NCBI GenBank assembly: GCA_963718305.1
Contig: CAVQZG010000022.1
Location: 124,001 to 188,000 of the forward strand
DNA length: 64,000 nucleotides
Origin: RYN-230 sp963718305
GTDB lineage: Bacteria > Actinomycetota > Actinomycetes > Streptosporangiales > Streptosporangiaceae
Direction of reading: 5' to 3'
The position numbers were made by a program, and so were the translations under genes. Below are positions 23,519 through 32,467 of this stretch, one piece after another (positions within the stretch are counted from its first letter, which is position 1; each line of letters opens with the position of its first letter). The notes under the pieces were generated by a model. The model was given only the letters and a program-made list of their open reading frames with translations. It was not told the origin of the DNA and ran no database searches.

Positions 23519-24778
23519 TTGATCACCTTCGAGAGCGTGACGAAACGGTACCCCGGGGGCACTGTCGCCGTGGACGGTCTCGACCTGGAGGTGCCTGGCG
23601 GCCAGACCATGGTCCTGGTCGGCCCCAGCGGCTGCGGGAAGACCACGACCCTGCGCATGATCAACCGGCTGATCGACCCCAGCAGCGGCCGGATCCTGCT
23701 GGACGGCCGGGATATCCAGCAGTCGAATCCCGCTACGCTGCGGCGCGGCATCGGCTACGTCATCCAGCAGGCGGGCCTGTTCCCGCACCGGACCATCGAG
23801 GACAACATCGGCACCGTCCCGTCGCTGCTCGGCTGGAACAAGAGCAAGGCGCGGGACCGGGCGCGGGAGCTCATGGCGCTGGTCGGCCTGGACGAGGACC
23901 TGGCCCGCCGCTACCCCTACCAGCTGTCCGGCGGGCAGCAGCAGCGGGTCGGGGTGGCCCGGGCGCTCGCCGCCGACCCGCCGGTGCTGCTGATGGACGA
24001 ACCCTTCAGCGCGGTCGACCCGATTGTCCGAGCCACCCTGCAAGATGAGCTCCTGAGGCTCCAGGCGGAGCTGCACAAGACCGTGGTGCTGGTCACCCAC
24101 GACGTCGAGGAGGCCATCAAGGTGGGGGATCAGGTCGCCATCTTCCGGCCGGGCGGGAAGATCGCCCAGCTGGATAGCCCCGAGCGGCTGCTCCGCGCGC
24201 CGGCCGACGGCTACGTGGAGAACTTCCTCGGCTTCGACCGCGGCATCCGCCGGCTGTCCTTCCTCGCCGCCTCCGGCCTCAGCCTGGACGACCGGGCCGT
24301 GGTCGGCGAGGACACGGCCGCATCCATGGCGGCCGACGCCGCCCGGCAGGCCGGGGAGGACTGGGTTCTCGTCACCGGCACCGGGCAGCAGCCGCGCGGC
24401 TGGGCTGCGGCCAGTGACCTCGAAGCGCTGCCCAGCGGATCACGGGCCGGGCAGGCCCGGCTGGAGCCGTACGGCCATACGTTCGACGTGCGCACGGACT
24501 CGCTGCGGGCGGCGCTGGACGCGACCGTGCTGTCCCCCACCGGCCAGGCGGTCGGGGTGGACGACGACGGCCGGGTGGTCGGCGTGACCTCTTACGACCG
24601 GTTGCGGGTCGCGATCCAGGCCGAAGGCCACGCCGCGCCCGCCAGTGCCCGGGATAGCGATGCCCTGGATAGCGCCGCCCGGGATGGCGGAGATGCCAGC
24701 GGCGGGCACCTAGCGGCCGCGGGCCCCGAGCCGCAGAGCCCCGAGCCGCAGAGCCCCGCTCCGGAGAAGGCCTCCTAA
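23519..24778 (+). CDS. OpuC/ProV-type ABC importer, ATP-binding protein
   Basis: A 419-residue ATPase. Walker A is GPSGCGKTTTL, the Q-loop lies in YVIQQAGLFPHRTIEDN, the signature is YQLSGGQQQRVGVARALAAD, Walker B is VLLMDEPFSAVDPI, and the H-loop is VTHDVEEA. These forms are those of quaternary-amine (glycine betaine/choline/carnitine) importers. After residue 240 comes a degenerate CBS-like region, then a tail of 15-bp coded repeats. The TTG start at 23519 has GGAAGG seven bases upstream and gives the expected N-terminus LITFESVTKRYPGG. It heads a four-gene operon with two permeases and a lipoprotein receptor. Confidence 0.9.
   Translation: MITFESVTKRYPGGTVAVDGLDLEVPGGQTMVLVGPSGCGKTTTLRMINRLIDPSSGRILLDGRDIQQSNPATLRRGIGYVIQQAGLFPHRTIEDNIGTVPSLLGWNKSKARDRARELMALVGLDEDLARRYPYQLSGGQQQRVGVARALAADPPVLLMDEPFSAVDPIVRATLQDELLRLQAELHKTVVLVTHDVEEAIKVGDQVAIFRPGGKIAQLDSPERLLRAPADGYVENFLGFDRGIRRLSFLAASGLSLDDRAVVGEDTAASMAADAARQAGEDWVLVTGTGQQPRGWAAASDLEALPSGSRAGQARLEPYGHTFDVRTDSLRAALDATVLSPTGQAVGVDDDGRVVGVTSYDRLRVAIQAEGHAAPASARDSDALDSAARDGGDASGGHLAAAGPEPQSPEPQSPAPEKAS
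24653..24757 (+). repeat. 15-bp tandem units in the tail of the ABC ATPase gene
   Basis: Two blocks in the same frame: GATAGCGATGCCCTG, GATAGCGCCGCCCGG and GATGGCGGAGATGCC at 24653-24697, and GAGCCGCAGAGCCCC twice at 24728-24757. They code for a hydrophilic, probably disordered tail beyond the CBS-like region. Confidence 0.75.
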
Positions 24779-24780
24779 CC

Positions 24781-25457
24781 ATGAACTGGGGTCAAGTTCC
24801 CACTCTCATCTGGGAGAACGCCTACCTGGGGATCGTGCCTGCGCTGCTCGGGCTGCTCATCTCGGTGCCGCTGGGCATCGCCTGCACGCGCTGGAGATGG
24901 CTGTACCCCCGGTGCTGTCCACCACCAGCGTGCTGTACGCGCTGCCCTCGCTGGCCCTGTTCATCGTGCTGATCCCGTACACCGGACTGACTGACACCAC
25001 GGTGATCATCCCGCTCACCCTGTTCTCCCTGTGCGTTCTGCTGCCCGCGGTGGTGGACGGTCTCCGGTCGGTGCCGGAGCCGGTCCGGCAGGCCGCGACA
25101 GCGATGGGCTTCGGCACGACGCGGCGCCTCGTCCAGGTGGAACTACCGCTCGCGGTGCCCATCGTGATCGCCGGCCTGCGGGTGGCCGTCGTGTCGAGCA
25201 TCAGCCTGGCCAGCGTCGGCCAGCTGATCGGCGTCAGCAGCCTCGGCTACCTCATCATCGACGGCTACCAGCGTGACTTCCCGGAAGAGATCTACGTGGG
25301 CGGGGGGCTCATCATCGCGCTCGCGCTGATCTGCGACCTGCTCCTGGTGCTGCTCCGCCGGGTTCTGACCCCGTGGCGGCCGCGCCGCGCCCGGCGCCAG
25401 GTCGAGCCCCTCCCGATCGGGGTGCCGGTCCGGCCGCTGCCGGGAGGGGCGGCATGA
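24781..25457 (+). pseudogene. OpuC/ProW-type ABC permease 1, frameshifted
   Basis: The protein starts MNWGQVPTLIWENAYLGIVP and reads as a permease to the codons for WRWLYP. It then leaves frame and resumes one base back as PPVLSTTSVLYALPSLALFI. Joining the two across the C5 run at 24906-24910 (one more C restores the frame) gives a normal permease of about 225 residues with the inner-membrane EAA loop (RQAATAMGFGTTRRLVQVEL). The rest of the operon is intact and the downstream permease overlaps it by ATGA, so a sequencing deletion of one C is likely; a true null allele cannot be excluded. Confidence 0.82.
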
Positions 25458-26131
25458 GCTTCTTCAGCTTCGCCTGGAACTGGCTGAAGCAGCCGCAGCA
25501 GTGGCACGGCTCCGAGGGCATCCCGGTCCGGATCCTGGAGCAGCTGTACTACACGGGGCTGGCGCTGCTCATCGCGGCGCTGATCGCCATCCCGCTGGGC
25601 ATCCTGATCGGGCACACCGGCCGGGGAGCGGTGCTGGTGGTCAACGTGGCCAACGCCTGGCGGGCCATCCCCACCCTCGGCCTGCTGGTCCTGCTGGCCA
25701 TCTGGCTCGGGTTCTCCGTCCTGGCCTGGCTGGTTCCGCTGGTCGTGCTCGGGATTCCGCCCATCCTGGTCAACGTCTACGAGGGAATAGCCGGGGTGGA
25801 CCCCGAGCTCAGGGACGCCGCCCGGGGCATGGGGATGACGCCCTGGCAGCAGGTGCGGAAGGTAGAGGTCCCGGTGGCCATGCCGCTGATCGTGCTCGGC
25901 CTGCGCACCGGCGCGATCTTCGTGGTGGCCACCGCGACTATCGCCGCGTATATCGGGCTGGGCGGCCTGGGCCGTTACATAATCGACGGGCTTGCCGTCA
26001 GCAATTACGGGGAAGTCGCCGGCGGGGCACTTTTTGTGGTCCTCCTGGCCCTCGCCGTCCAAGCGCTTTTTGTCGGGGTCCGGCGGGTAGCCGTCCCGGC
26101 GGGGCTGCGTCAGCAAGAGCGCGCGTCCTGA
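25454..26131 (+). CDS. OpuC/ProW-type ABC permease 2
   Basis: A 225-residue inner-membrane permease with about five helices. The cytoplasmic EAA motif, DAARGMGMTPWQQVRKVEVP, contacts the ATPase; other family motifs are NAWRAIPTLGLLVLLAIWLG and AAYIGLGGLGRYIIDGLA. Its ATG overlaps the stop codon of permease 1 (ATGA), so both are translated together and probably form a heterodimer. The ribosome-binding site is GGGAGGGG. The lipoprotein gene follows 38 bases later. Confidence 0.9.
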   Translation: MSFFSFAWNWLKQPQQWHGSEGIPVRILEQLYYTGLALLIAALIAIPLGILIGHTGRGAVLVVNVANAWRAIPTLGLLVLLAIWLGFSVLAWLVPLVVLGIPPILVNVYEGIAGVDPELRDAARGMGMTPWQQVRKVEVPVAMPLIVLGLRTGAIFVVATATIAAYIGLGGLGRYIIDGLAVSNYGEVAGGALFVVLLALAVQALFVGVRRVAVPAGLRQQERAS

Positions 26132-26169
26132 TATCGTACTAAACCCATCAGAAAAGAAGGGAAACACCC

Positions 26170-27159
26170 ATGTTTCCGAGATCGCGGTTCGCGGCGGTCG
26201 CGTCGCCCCTGTTCACAAGACGTCTGCGCGTTAGTGCGATCGGCGGCCTGGCCGTCCTGACCGGGGTGGGCCTGGCCGCGTGCGGCAGCAGCGGTAGCAG
26301 CGCCAGTAGCGGTAGCAGCGCCAGTTCCAACCCGCTGGCCCCCAGTGCCGCGAAAGGCACCGTCGTCGTCGGCTCAGCCAACTTCCCGGAGAATGAGCTC
26401 CTGGCCGAGATCTACGTTCTGGCGCTGCAGGCCAAGGGGGTCAAGGTCACCCCGAAATTCAACATCGGCGCCCGCGAGGTCTATTACCCGCAGATCGAGA
26501 AGGGCGCGATCAGCATTATTCCCGAATATAACGGGGCCCTGCTGACCACGTCGGTCGACACGAGCAGCACGGCGGCGACCACGGCTCAGGTGAACGCGGC
26601 GCTGAAGGCCAAGCTCCCCTCGACCCTGGAGATCCTCAATCCCTCCTCGGCCCAGGACAAGGACTCGGTCACGGTGACCCAGGCCACCGCGAACAAGGAC
26701 CACCTGAAGTCCATCTCCGACCTGAAGCCGTTCGCAAAGAACATGGTCATCGGCGGCCCGTCCGAGTTCAAGACGCGCACCGACGGCCTGGTCGGGCTCA
26801 AGAAGAACTACGGCCTGACGTTCAAGTCCTTCGATCCGCTCGACGAGTCCGGCCCGCTCACGCTGGCCGCCCTGAAGGACGGGAAGGTCCAGGCGGCCGA
26901 CGTATTCACCACCACCCCGCAGATCGTCACCGACAAGCTGGTGGCGCTGGCCGACCCCAAGTTCAACTTCGCGGCCCAGAACGTCATCCCGCTGGTCTAC
27001 AAGAAGGCGGCTACGCCCACGATCACGAGCACGCTGAACGCGATCTCGCAGCGGCTGACCACCAACGCCCTGCTCCAGATGGACAAGGCGATCATCCTGG
27101 ATCACGCCAACTACTCGACGGTCGCCCAGGGCTGGCTGAAGGCGGTCGGCCTGGGCTGA
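26170..27159 (+). CDS. OpuAC/ProX-type substrate-binding lipoprotein
   Basis: A 329-residue receptor with a twin-arginine-containing signal (FTRRLRVSAIGGLAVL) and a lipobox LAAC, so it is anchored to the outer face of the membrane. A Ser/Gly linker follows, then the type II binding fold: VVVGSANFPENELLAEIY and GAISIIPEYNGALL are the ligand-pocket motifs of quaternary-amine receptors, and PLDESGPLTLAALKDGKVQA covers the second lobe. Likely ligands are betaine-like amines. Because hutU follows directly, an imidazole betaine or histidine-related ligand should be considered. RBS AGAAGGGAAA. A repeat and a strong terminator follow. Confidence 0.9.
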   Translation: MFPRSRFAAVASPLFTRRLRVSAIGGLAVLTGVGLAACGSSGSSASSGSSASSNPLAPSAAKGTVVVGSANFPENELLAEIYVLALQAKGVKVTPKFNIGAREVYYPQIEKGAISIIPEYNGALLTTSVDTSSTAATTAQVNAALKAKLPSTLEILNPSSAQDKDSVTVTQATANKDHLKSISDLKPFAKNMVIGGPSEFKTRTDGLVGLKKNYGLTFKSFDPLDESGPLTLAALKDGKVQAADVFTTTPQIVTDKLVALADPKFNFAAQNVIPLVYKKAATPTITSTLNAISQRLTTNALLQMDKAIILDHANYSTVAQGWLKAVGLG

Positions 27160-27161
27160 TC

Positions 27162-27206
27162 GGCTGCCGTCTGGCCGGCGGCCGTCTGGCCCGCTGCCGT
27201 CTGGGC
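27162..27206. repeat. Three tandem 15-bp units after the ABC lipoprotein gene
   Basis: GGCTGCCGTCTGGCC, GGCGGCCGTCTGGCC and CGCTGCCGTCTGGGC follow each other directly after the stop codon, so this copy of the 15-bp pattern is non-coding. Confidence 0.75.
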
Positions 27207-27232
27207 TGGCCGTCGTCAGGCCTGGCTCATCC

Positions 27233-27273
27233 CGCCGGGCGGGGCTCACCATCAGGGTGAGCCCCGCCCGGCG
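27233..27273 (+). terminator. Strong hairpin terminator of the ABC importer operon
   Basis: A perfect 18-bp inverted repeat: the left arm 27233-27250 (CGCCGGGCGGGGCTCACC) and the right arm 27256-27273 are separated by five bases. It lies 74 bases after the lipoprotein stop and 141 bases before hutU, separating the importer from the hut genes. There is no T-run. Confidence 0.85.
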
Positions 27274-27413
27274 CTTGCCGTTCGCGGGCTACCAGGGATG
27301 ATGAACCGTGGCGGCCACCGGCGCCGCCTGACCGCCGATCCCAGACCGCCGACCCCCACCCACCGGCCCAAAACCCGCCACCTGCCGGGTGCCTGATCGA
27401 TGAGGAGCCAGCG

Positions 27414-29078
27414 ATGACCGCCGACCCGTCCGGCCCGCGCCCGGTCCGTGCCCCGCGCGGCACCGCCCTGTCCTGCCAGGGCTGGCCGCAGGAGGCGGCC
27501 ATGCGGATGCTGATGAACAACCTCGATCCCGAGGTGGCCGAGCACCCCGACCAGCTCATCGTGTACGGCGGCTCGGGCCGCGCGGCCCGCAGCTGGCCGG
27601 CCTACGACGCGATCGTGCGCACCCTGCAGGACCTCAAGGGCGACGAGACCATGCTGGTCCAGTCGGGCAAGCCGGTCGGGGTGATGCGCACCCACGAATG
27701 GGCGCCACGGGTGCTCATCGCCAACTCCAACCTGGTCCCGCAGTGGGCCACCTGGCCGGAGTTCCGCCGCCTGGAGTCGCTCGGCCTGACCATGTACGGC
27801 CAGATGACCGCCGGGTCGTGGATCTACATCGGCACCCAGGGCATCCTGCAGGGCACCTACGAGACGTTCGCGGCCGTGGCCGCCAAGCGGTTCGGCGGCT
27901 CGCTGGCCGGCACCATCACGCTGACCGCCGGGCTGGGCGGCATGGGGGGCGCCCAGCCGCTCGCGGTGACCATGAACGGCGGCGTGGCCATCGTCATCGA
28001 CTGCGACCCGTCCCGGATCGCCCGGCGGATCGAGCACGGGTACCTGGACGTGGCGGCCGACGACGTGGACGACGCGCTGCGCCGGGCGGTCGCGGCGCGG
28101 GACGCGGGGCAGCCGCTGTCCATCGGCCTGCTCGGCAACGCCGCCGAACTGCTCCCCCGGATGCTGGCCATGGGGGCCCCGGTCGACGTCGTGACCGACC
28201 AGACCTCCGCGCATGATCCCTTGACCTATCTGCCGCGCGGGGTGGCGTTCGAGGAAATGGCCGCGCTGCGGGCCGAGGACCCGGCCGGCTTCACCGAGCG
28301 GGCCCAGCAGTCGATGGCCGAGCACGTCGCGGCCATGGTCGGCTTCATGGATGCGGGCGCCGAGGTGTTCGACTACGGCAACTCGATCCGCGGCGAGGCG
28401 GCCACGGCGGGCTACGAGCGGGCCTTCGACTTCCCCGGCTTCGTGCCCGCCTACATCCGGCCGCTGTTCTGCGAGGGCAAGGGGCCGTTCCGGTGGGCGG
28501 CGCTGTCCGGCGATCCGGCCGACATCGCCGCCACCGACGCGGCCATCCTGGATCTGTTCCCCGACAACGAGCCGCTCGCCCGGTGGATCCGGATGGCCCA
28601 GGAAAAGGTGCACTTCCAGGGCCTCCCGGCGCGGATCTGCTGGCTCGGCTACGGCGAGCGGCAGCTGGCCGGGGTCCGGTTCAACGAGCTGGTCGCCCGC
28701 GGTGACGTCCAGGCCCCCATCGTGCTCGGCCGGGACCACCTCGACTGCGGGTCGGTGGCCTCGCCCTACCGGGAGACCGAGGGGATGGCCGACGGCTCCG
28801 ACGCGATCGCCGACTGGCCGCTGCTGAACGCGCTGGTCAACACGGCGTCCGGGGCGACCTGGGTGAGCATCCACCACGGCGGCGGCGTGGGCATCGGCCG
28901 GTCCATCCACGCCGGCCAGGTGTGCGTGGCCGACGGCACCCCGCTGGCCGGCGAGAAGCTGGAGCGGGTGCTCACCAACGACCCGGGGATGGGCGTGATC
29001 CGGCACGTCGACGCCGGCTACGACGAGGCCGCCGAGGTGGCCGCGGCGCGGGGCGTGCGGGTCCCGATGCAGTCGTGA
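27414..29078 (+). CDS. hutU: Urocanate hydratase
   Basis: A 554-residue cytoplasmic urocanase that adds water to urocanate with tightly bound NAD+, giving 4-imidazolone-5-propionate (second step of histidine degradation). Family-specific segments are SCQGWPQEAAMRMLMNNLDP at the start, the NAD-binding TLTAGLGGMGGAQPLAVTMN, GLLGNAAELLPRMLAMGAPV, and HHGGGVGIGRSIHAGQVCV near the end. Length is normal for the family. The ATG follows GAGGAG. The next gene starts within its stop codon (TGATG). No histidine ammonia-lyase gene is in the window; in Streptomyces hutH is likewise unlinked. Confidence 0.96.
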   Translation: MTADPSGPRPVRAPRGTALSCQGWPQEAAMRMLMNNLDPEVAEHPDQLIVYGGSGRAARSWPAYDAIVRTLQDLKGDETMLVQSGKPVGVMRTHEWAPRVLIANSNLVPQWATWPEFRRLESLGLTMYGQMTAGSWIYIGTQGILQGTYETFAAVAAKRFGGSLAGTITLTAGLGGMGGAQPLAVTMNGGVAIVIDCDPSRIARRIEHGYLDVAADDVDDALRRAVAARDAGQPLSIGLLGNAAELLPRMLAMGAPVDVVTDQTSAHDPLTYLPRGVAFEEMAALRAEDPAGFTERAQQSMAEHVAAMVGFMDAGAEVFDYGNSIRGEAATAGYERAFDFPGFVPAYIRPLFCEGKGPFRWAALSGDPADIAATDAAILDLFPDNEPLARWIRMAQEKVHFQGLPARICWLGYGERQLAGVRFNELVARGDVQAPIVLGRDHLDCGSVASPYRETEGMADGSDAIADWPLLNALVNTASGATWVSIHHGGGVGIGRSIHAGQVCVADGTPLAGEKLERVLTNDPGMGVIRHVDAGYDEAAEVAAARGVRVPMQS

Positions 29079-30325
29079 TGGCCAGCTCGCCCGGTCCCGC
29101 GTCCGCCCACCCCACGTTCGCGGCCCTCTGGGAGTCGCTGCTGCCGGTCGGCCGGGACCCGGGCACCGGCGGGTACCGCCGCTTCTCCTGGACGCCGGCC
29201 GAGCTGGACTGCCGGGCCTGGTTCGAGGCCGCGGCCCGGCACCGGCAGCTGCGCACCGGCCCGGACCGCAACGGCAACCTCTGGGCCTGGTGGGACGTCC
29301 CCCATCCGATGGGGACCGCCGTGGCCACCGGCAGCCACCTGGACTCGGTGCCGGACGGCGGCGCTTACGACGGGCCGCTGGGCGTGGTGTCCGCCTTCGC
29401 GGCCCTCGACGAGCTGCGGGCCGAGGGCTTCACCCCATCCCGGCCCATCGCGGTGGCCGCGTTTACCGAAGAGGAGGGGGGCCGCTTCGGGGTCGCCTGC
29501 CTGGGCAGCCGCCTGCTGACCGGCGCGATCGACCCGGAGGAGGCCCGGGAGCTGCGCGACGGCGACGGGATCACGCTGGCCGAGGCGATGCACGCGGCCG
29601 GCCAGGATCCCGGTCAGATCGGCCGTGACGAGGACCTGCTCGCGCAGCTCGGGGGCTACGTGGAGCTGCACATCGAGCAGGGCCGGGCGCTGGCCGACCT
29701 GGATGCCGCCCTCGGCATCGCCGCGGGGATCTGGCCGCACGGCCGGTGGCGGCTCGACTTCACCGGGCAGGCTGACCACGCGGGCACGGCCGCGCTGGCC
29801 GACCGGCGCGATCCGATGATCCCCTACGCGGCGACCGTGCTGGCCGCCCGCGAGGCCGCGGTCGAGCGCGGCGCGCGGGCCACGATCGGCAAGGTGACCG
29901 CCGAACCGGGCGCGGCCAACGCGGTCTGCTCGGCGGTGCGCGCCTGGCTGGACGTGCGCGCCCCGGACGGCCGGACCCTCGAGGACACCGTGGACCAGAT
30001 CCTGGCGGCGGCCGGGCAGGAGTCCGGCGCGAACCGGGTCGAGATGACGTCGCGGCAGGAGTCCTTCAGCCCGGAGGTCGAGTTCGACGCCGACCTGGCC
30101 AGCCGGCTCGCGGCGGCACTCGCGGCACGCGGCATCGAGGCGCCGGAACTGCCCACCGCAGCCGGGCACGATGCGGGGGTGCTGGCCGCCCGGCTGCCCA
30201 CCGCGATGCTGTTTGTCCGCAACCCCACCGGGGTGTCCCACTCACCGGCCGAGCACGCCGAGGACGCGGACTGCGCGGCCGGGGTCACCGCCCTCGCGGC
30301 CGTGCTGCGGGACCTGGCCGGCTGA
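29078..30325 (+). CDS. M20-family amidohydrolase (allantoate amidohydrolase-like) in the hut operon
   Basis: A 415-residue binuclear-metal amidase of the M20 family, allantoate amidohydrolase/N-carbamoyl-L-amino-acid hydrolase branch. Metal-binding segments are ATGSHLDSVPDGGAYDGPLG, FTEEEGGRFGVACLG and VELHIEQGRALADL; the dimerisation domain has TGQADHAGTAALADRRDPM. The ATG overlaps the hutU stop by one base and the HutF start is 24 bases after its stop, so it is embedded in the histidine pathway. Its likely job is removal of the formyl group from N-formylglutamate or a related N-substituted glutamate, since no HutG is present. This is inference from context, not from motif. Confidence 0.87.
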   Translation: MASSPGPASAHPTFAALWESLLPVGRDPGTGGYRRFSWTPAELDCRAWFEAAARHRQLRTGPDRNGNLWAWWDVPHPMGTAVATGSHLDSVPDGGAYDGPLGVVSAFAALDELRAEGFTPSRPIAVAAFTEEEGGRFGVACLGSRLLTGAIDPEEARELRDGDGITLAEAMHAAGQDPGQIGRDEDLLAQLGGYVELHIEQGRALADLDAALGIAAGIWPHGRWRLDFTGQADHAGTAALADRRDPMIPYAATVLAAREAAVERGARATIGKVTAEPGAANAVCSAVRAWLDVRAPDGRTLEDTVDQILAAAGQESGANRVEMTSRQESFSPEVEFDADLASRLAAALAARGIEAPELPTAAGHDAGVLAARLPTAMLFVRNPTGVSHSPAEHAEDADCAAGVTALAAVLRDLAG

Positions 30326-30349
30326 TGTCCGGCCCTTTGATGTCGGGCG

Positions 30350-32434
30350 GTGTGGACGCCGGGCGTCCGGCGCTGGCACGCCGAGCTGGCCTGGCTGGGC
30401 CAGGGCGAGGTCCGGTCCGGGGTGCTGATCGAGGCGGCCGGGGACGTCTTCCAGGCGGTGACCCCGGACGTGCCGGCGGATTCGGTGCCGCCGGGCACCG
30501 AGCGGCGGCCGGGGCTGACCCTGCCCGGCCTGGCCAACGCGCACTCGCACGCCTTCCACCGCGCGCTGCGCGGGATCACCGAGGCGGGCCAGGGCACCTT
30601 CTGGACCTGGCGGGAGCGGATGTACCAGGTCGCCGGCCGGCTGTCGCCGGACAGCTACCTGGCCCTGGCCCGGGCCGTCTACGCGGAAATGGCCCTGGCC
30701 GGGGTGACCTGTGTCGGGGAGTTCCACTACCTGCACCACGACCCCGGCGGGTCGCCGTACCCCGACCCCAACGAGATGGGCCGCGCCCTCATCCAGGCCG
30801 CGGCCGAGGCGGGCCTGCGGATCACCCTGCTGGACACCTGCTACCTGACCGGCGGGCTGGCCCCGGACGGCACGTCCATGCCGCTGTCCCCCGTGCAGCA
30901 GCGGTTCAGCGACGGTGACGCGGGCCGGTGGGCGGACCGGCTGGCGGCGCTCGGGCCGGACGAGCACGGGATGCTCGCGCCGCACGCCCGGGCCGGGGTG
31001 GCCATCCACTCGGTCCGCGCGGTGCCGCCCGATCAGATGCACCCGGTCGTCGAGTGGTCGCATCACCTCGGGGCGCCGCTGCACGCGCACCTGTCCGAGC
31101 AGCCCGCGGAGAACGAGGCCTGCCTGGCCGCCTACGGCGCCACTCCGGCGCATGTGCTCGACGGCGCCGGGGCGCTGGGGCCGCGCAGCACGATGGTGCA
31201 CGCCACCCACCTCACCCGGCCCGACATCGAATTGCTGGGCGGCAGCCGCAGCTGCGTCTGCCTGTGCCCGACCACGGAGGCGTTCCTGGCCGACGGCATC
31301 GGCCCGGCGGGGGCGCTGGCCGCGGCGGGCAGCCCGCTCGCGGTGGGCAGTGACAGCCAGGCGGTGATCGACCTGCTGGATGAGGCCCGCCGCATCGAGC
31401 TGGACGGGCGGCTGGCCTCCGGGCAGCGGGGCCGGTTCGGCGCCGCCGCGCTGGCCACGGCGGCCACCGTCGCCGGGCACGCCTGCCTGGGCTGGCCGCA
31501 GGCGGGCGAGATCGTGCCAGGCGCGCTGGCTGACCTGGTGACGGTCGGCCTGGACACCCCCCGGCTGGCCGGCGCGGTCCCCGCCACCGCGCTGGAGTCG
31601 GTGATCTTCGCGGGCACCGCGGCGGACGTGACCGACGTGGTGGCCGGCGGCCGTGACGTCGTCCGGGAGGGCCGGCACCTGCTGGTGCCCGACGTCCCCG
31701 CCGCCCTCACCGAGCCGCCCTCCGCCCCCTCCTCGCCTGACCCTCTCGCCCCCGCTCGGCCCCGCCGAATCATGCCGCCAGGCCCACATTTCACGCCGCT
31801 GGTGCGCGCTAGTGTCCGGTTTCGACCGATTCAGGCGAACCGTCGGCGTGAAAAGTCGCGGATCCCGGCGTCCGGACGCCGCCAGCGCCGACGGGCCGTG
31901 CCCGGAGCGACGCTCGCGTCAGGGGGCGGGGCGGAGGCGGGCGCGGGCGGCGGTGAGGCCTTCGGTGAGCGCCTCGCGCTGGGCCGGGGTGAGGGCGTCG
32001 ATCAGGTTGTCGCGCACCACCCGCAGGTGCCCGGGTGCGGCCCGGGTCAGGGCCGCCCGGCCCGCGCCGGTCAGGATGGCCAGGATGCCGCGCTCATCCG
32101 ACGGGCACTTCTCCCGGCGGACCAGGCCCGCGTTTTCCAGCTGGGTGATCTGGTAGGTCAGCCCGCTGCGGGACACCACGATCACGTCCGCGAGCTCGCT
32201 CATCCGCAGCCGGCCGCCGTCCGCGGCCTCCAGCCGGGACAGGATCTCGTACTGCGCGTGGGACAGCCCGGCGTCCTGCCGGAGCTGCTGCTCGATCGCG
32301 CGCTCCAGCAGGTGGCTGACCTCCAGGAAGGCCAGCCAGGCCGCCATCTCCGCCGGGTCGAGCCAGCGCTCGGCGGGGGCCGGCCTGAGTTCGGCGCGCT
32401 CTGCCATCCCCCCAGCTTACCGAGTATCGTTTAA
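30350..32434 (+). CDS. hutF: Formimidoylglutamate deiminase; open frame runs past the expected end
   Basis: An amidohydrolase-superfamily enzyme that converts N-formimidoyl-L-glutamate to N-formyl-L-glutamate and ammonia. Metal ligands and the substrate loop are visible: LANAHSHAFHRALRGIT, HAHLSEQPAENEACL, and GSDSQAVIDLLDEARRIEL. Homology ends near 31715 (DVVREGRHLLVP), which corresponds to the usual length of about 455-465 residues, but the frame stays open to 32434, antisense through the marR gene. A TGA at 31738 in the +2 frame would close a protein of about 463 residues, so a one-base indel in the C-rich stretch near 31720-31735 is likely. The start is GTG. Confidence 0.88.
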   Translation: MWTPGVRRWHAELAWLGQGEVRSGVLIEAAGDVFQAVTPDVPADSVPPGTERRPGLTLPGLANAHSHAFHRALRGITEAGQGTFWTWRERMYQVAGRLSPDSYLALARAVYAEMALAGVTCVGEFHYLHHDPGGSPYPDPNEMGRALIQAAAEAGLRITLLDTCYLTGGLAPDGTSMPLSPVQQRFSDGDAGRWADRLAALGPDEHGMLAPHARAGVAIHSVRAVPPDQMHPVVEWSHHLGAPLHAHLSEQPAENEACLAAYGATPAHVLDGAGALGPRSTMVHATHLTRPDIELLGGSRSCVCLCPTTEAFLADGIGPAGALAAAGSPLAVGSDSQAVIDLLDEARRIELDGRLASGQRGRFGAAALATAATVAGHACLGWPQAGEIVPGALADLVTVGLDTPRLAGAVPATALESVIFAGTAADVTDVVAGGRDVVREGRHLLVPDVPAALTEPPSAPSSPDPLAPARPRRIMPPGPHFTPLVRASVRFRPIQANRRREKSRIPASGRRQRRRAVPGATLASGGGAEAGAGGGEAFGERLALGRGEGVDQVVAHHPQVPGCGPGQGRPARAGQDGQDAALIRRALLPADQARVFQLGDLVGQPAAGHHDHVRELAHPQPAAVRGLQPGQDLVLRVGQPGVLPELLLDRALQQVADLQEGQPGRHLRRVEPALGGGRPEFGALCHPPSLPSIV
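31919..32407 (-). CDS. MarR-family transcriptional regulator
   Basis: A 162-residue dimeric winged-helix regulator: LSHAQYEILSRLEAADGGRL, the recognition helix MSELADVIVVSRSGLTYQIT and the wing REKCPSDERGILAILTGAG. It is divergent from an extradiol dioxygenase gene and two palindromes lie between them, so it probably represses that gene and itself. MarR regulators of ring-cleavage dioxygenases often respond to phenols or quinones (MhqR type); the ligand here is not known. The long Pro/Ala N-terminus is a little unusual. Confidence 0.88.
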   Translation of the reverse strand: MAERAELRPAPAERWLDPAEMAAWLAFLEVSHLLERAIEQQLRQDAGLSHAQYEILSRLEAADGGRLRMSELADVIVVSRSGLTYQITQLENAGLVRREKCPSDERGILAILTGAGRAALTRAAPGHLRVVRDNLIDALTPAQREALTEGLTAARARLRPAP

Positions 32435-32442
32435 ATTCGAAC
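32429..32442. promoter_or_regulatory. Half-conserved MarR operator (proximal)
   Basis: GTTTAAATTCGAAC differs at two symmetric positions from the perfect palindrome 39 bases away. It sits 22 bases upstream of the marR start, in position to overlap its promoter. AT-rich in a very GC-rich neighbourhood. Confidence 0.6.
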
Positions 32443-32467
32443 GACAAGGCGGGCGCGCGGGAATGTA

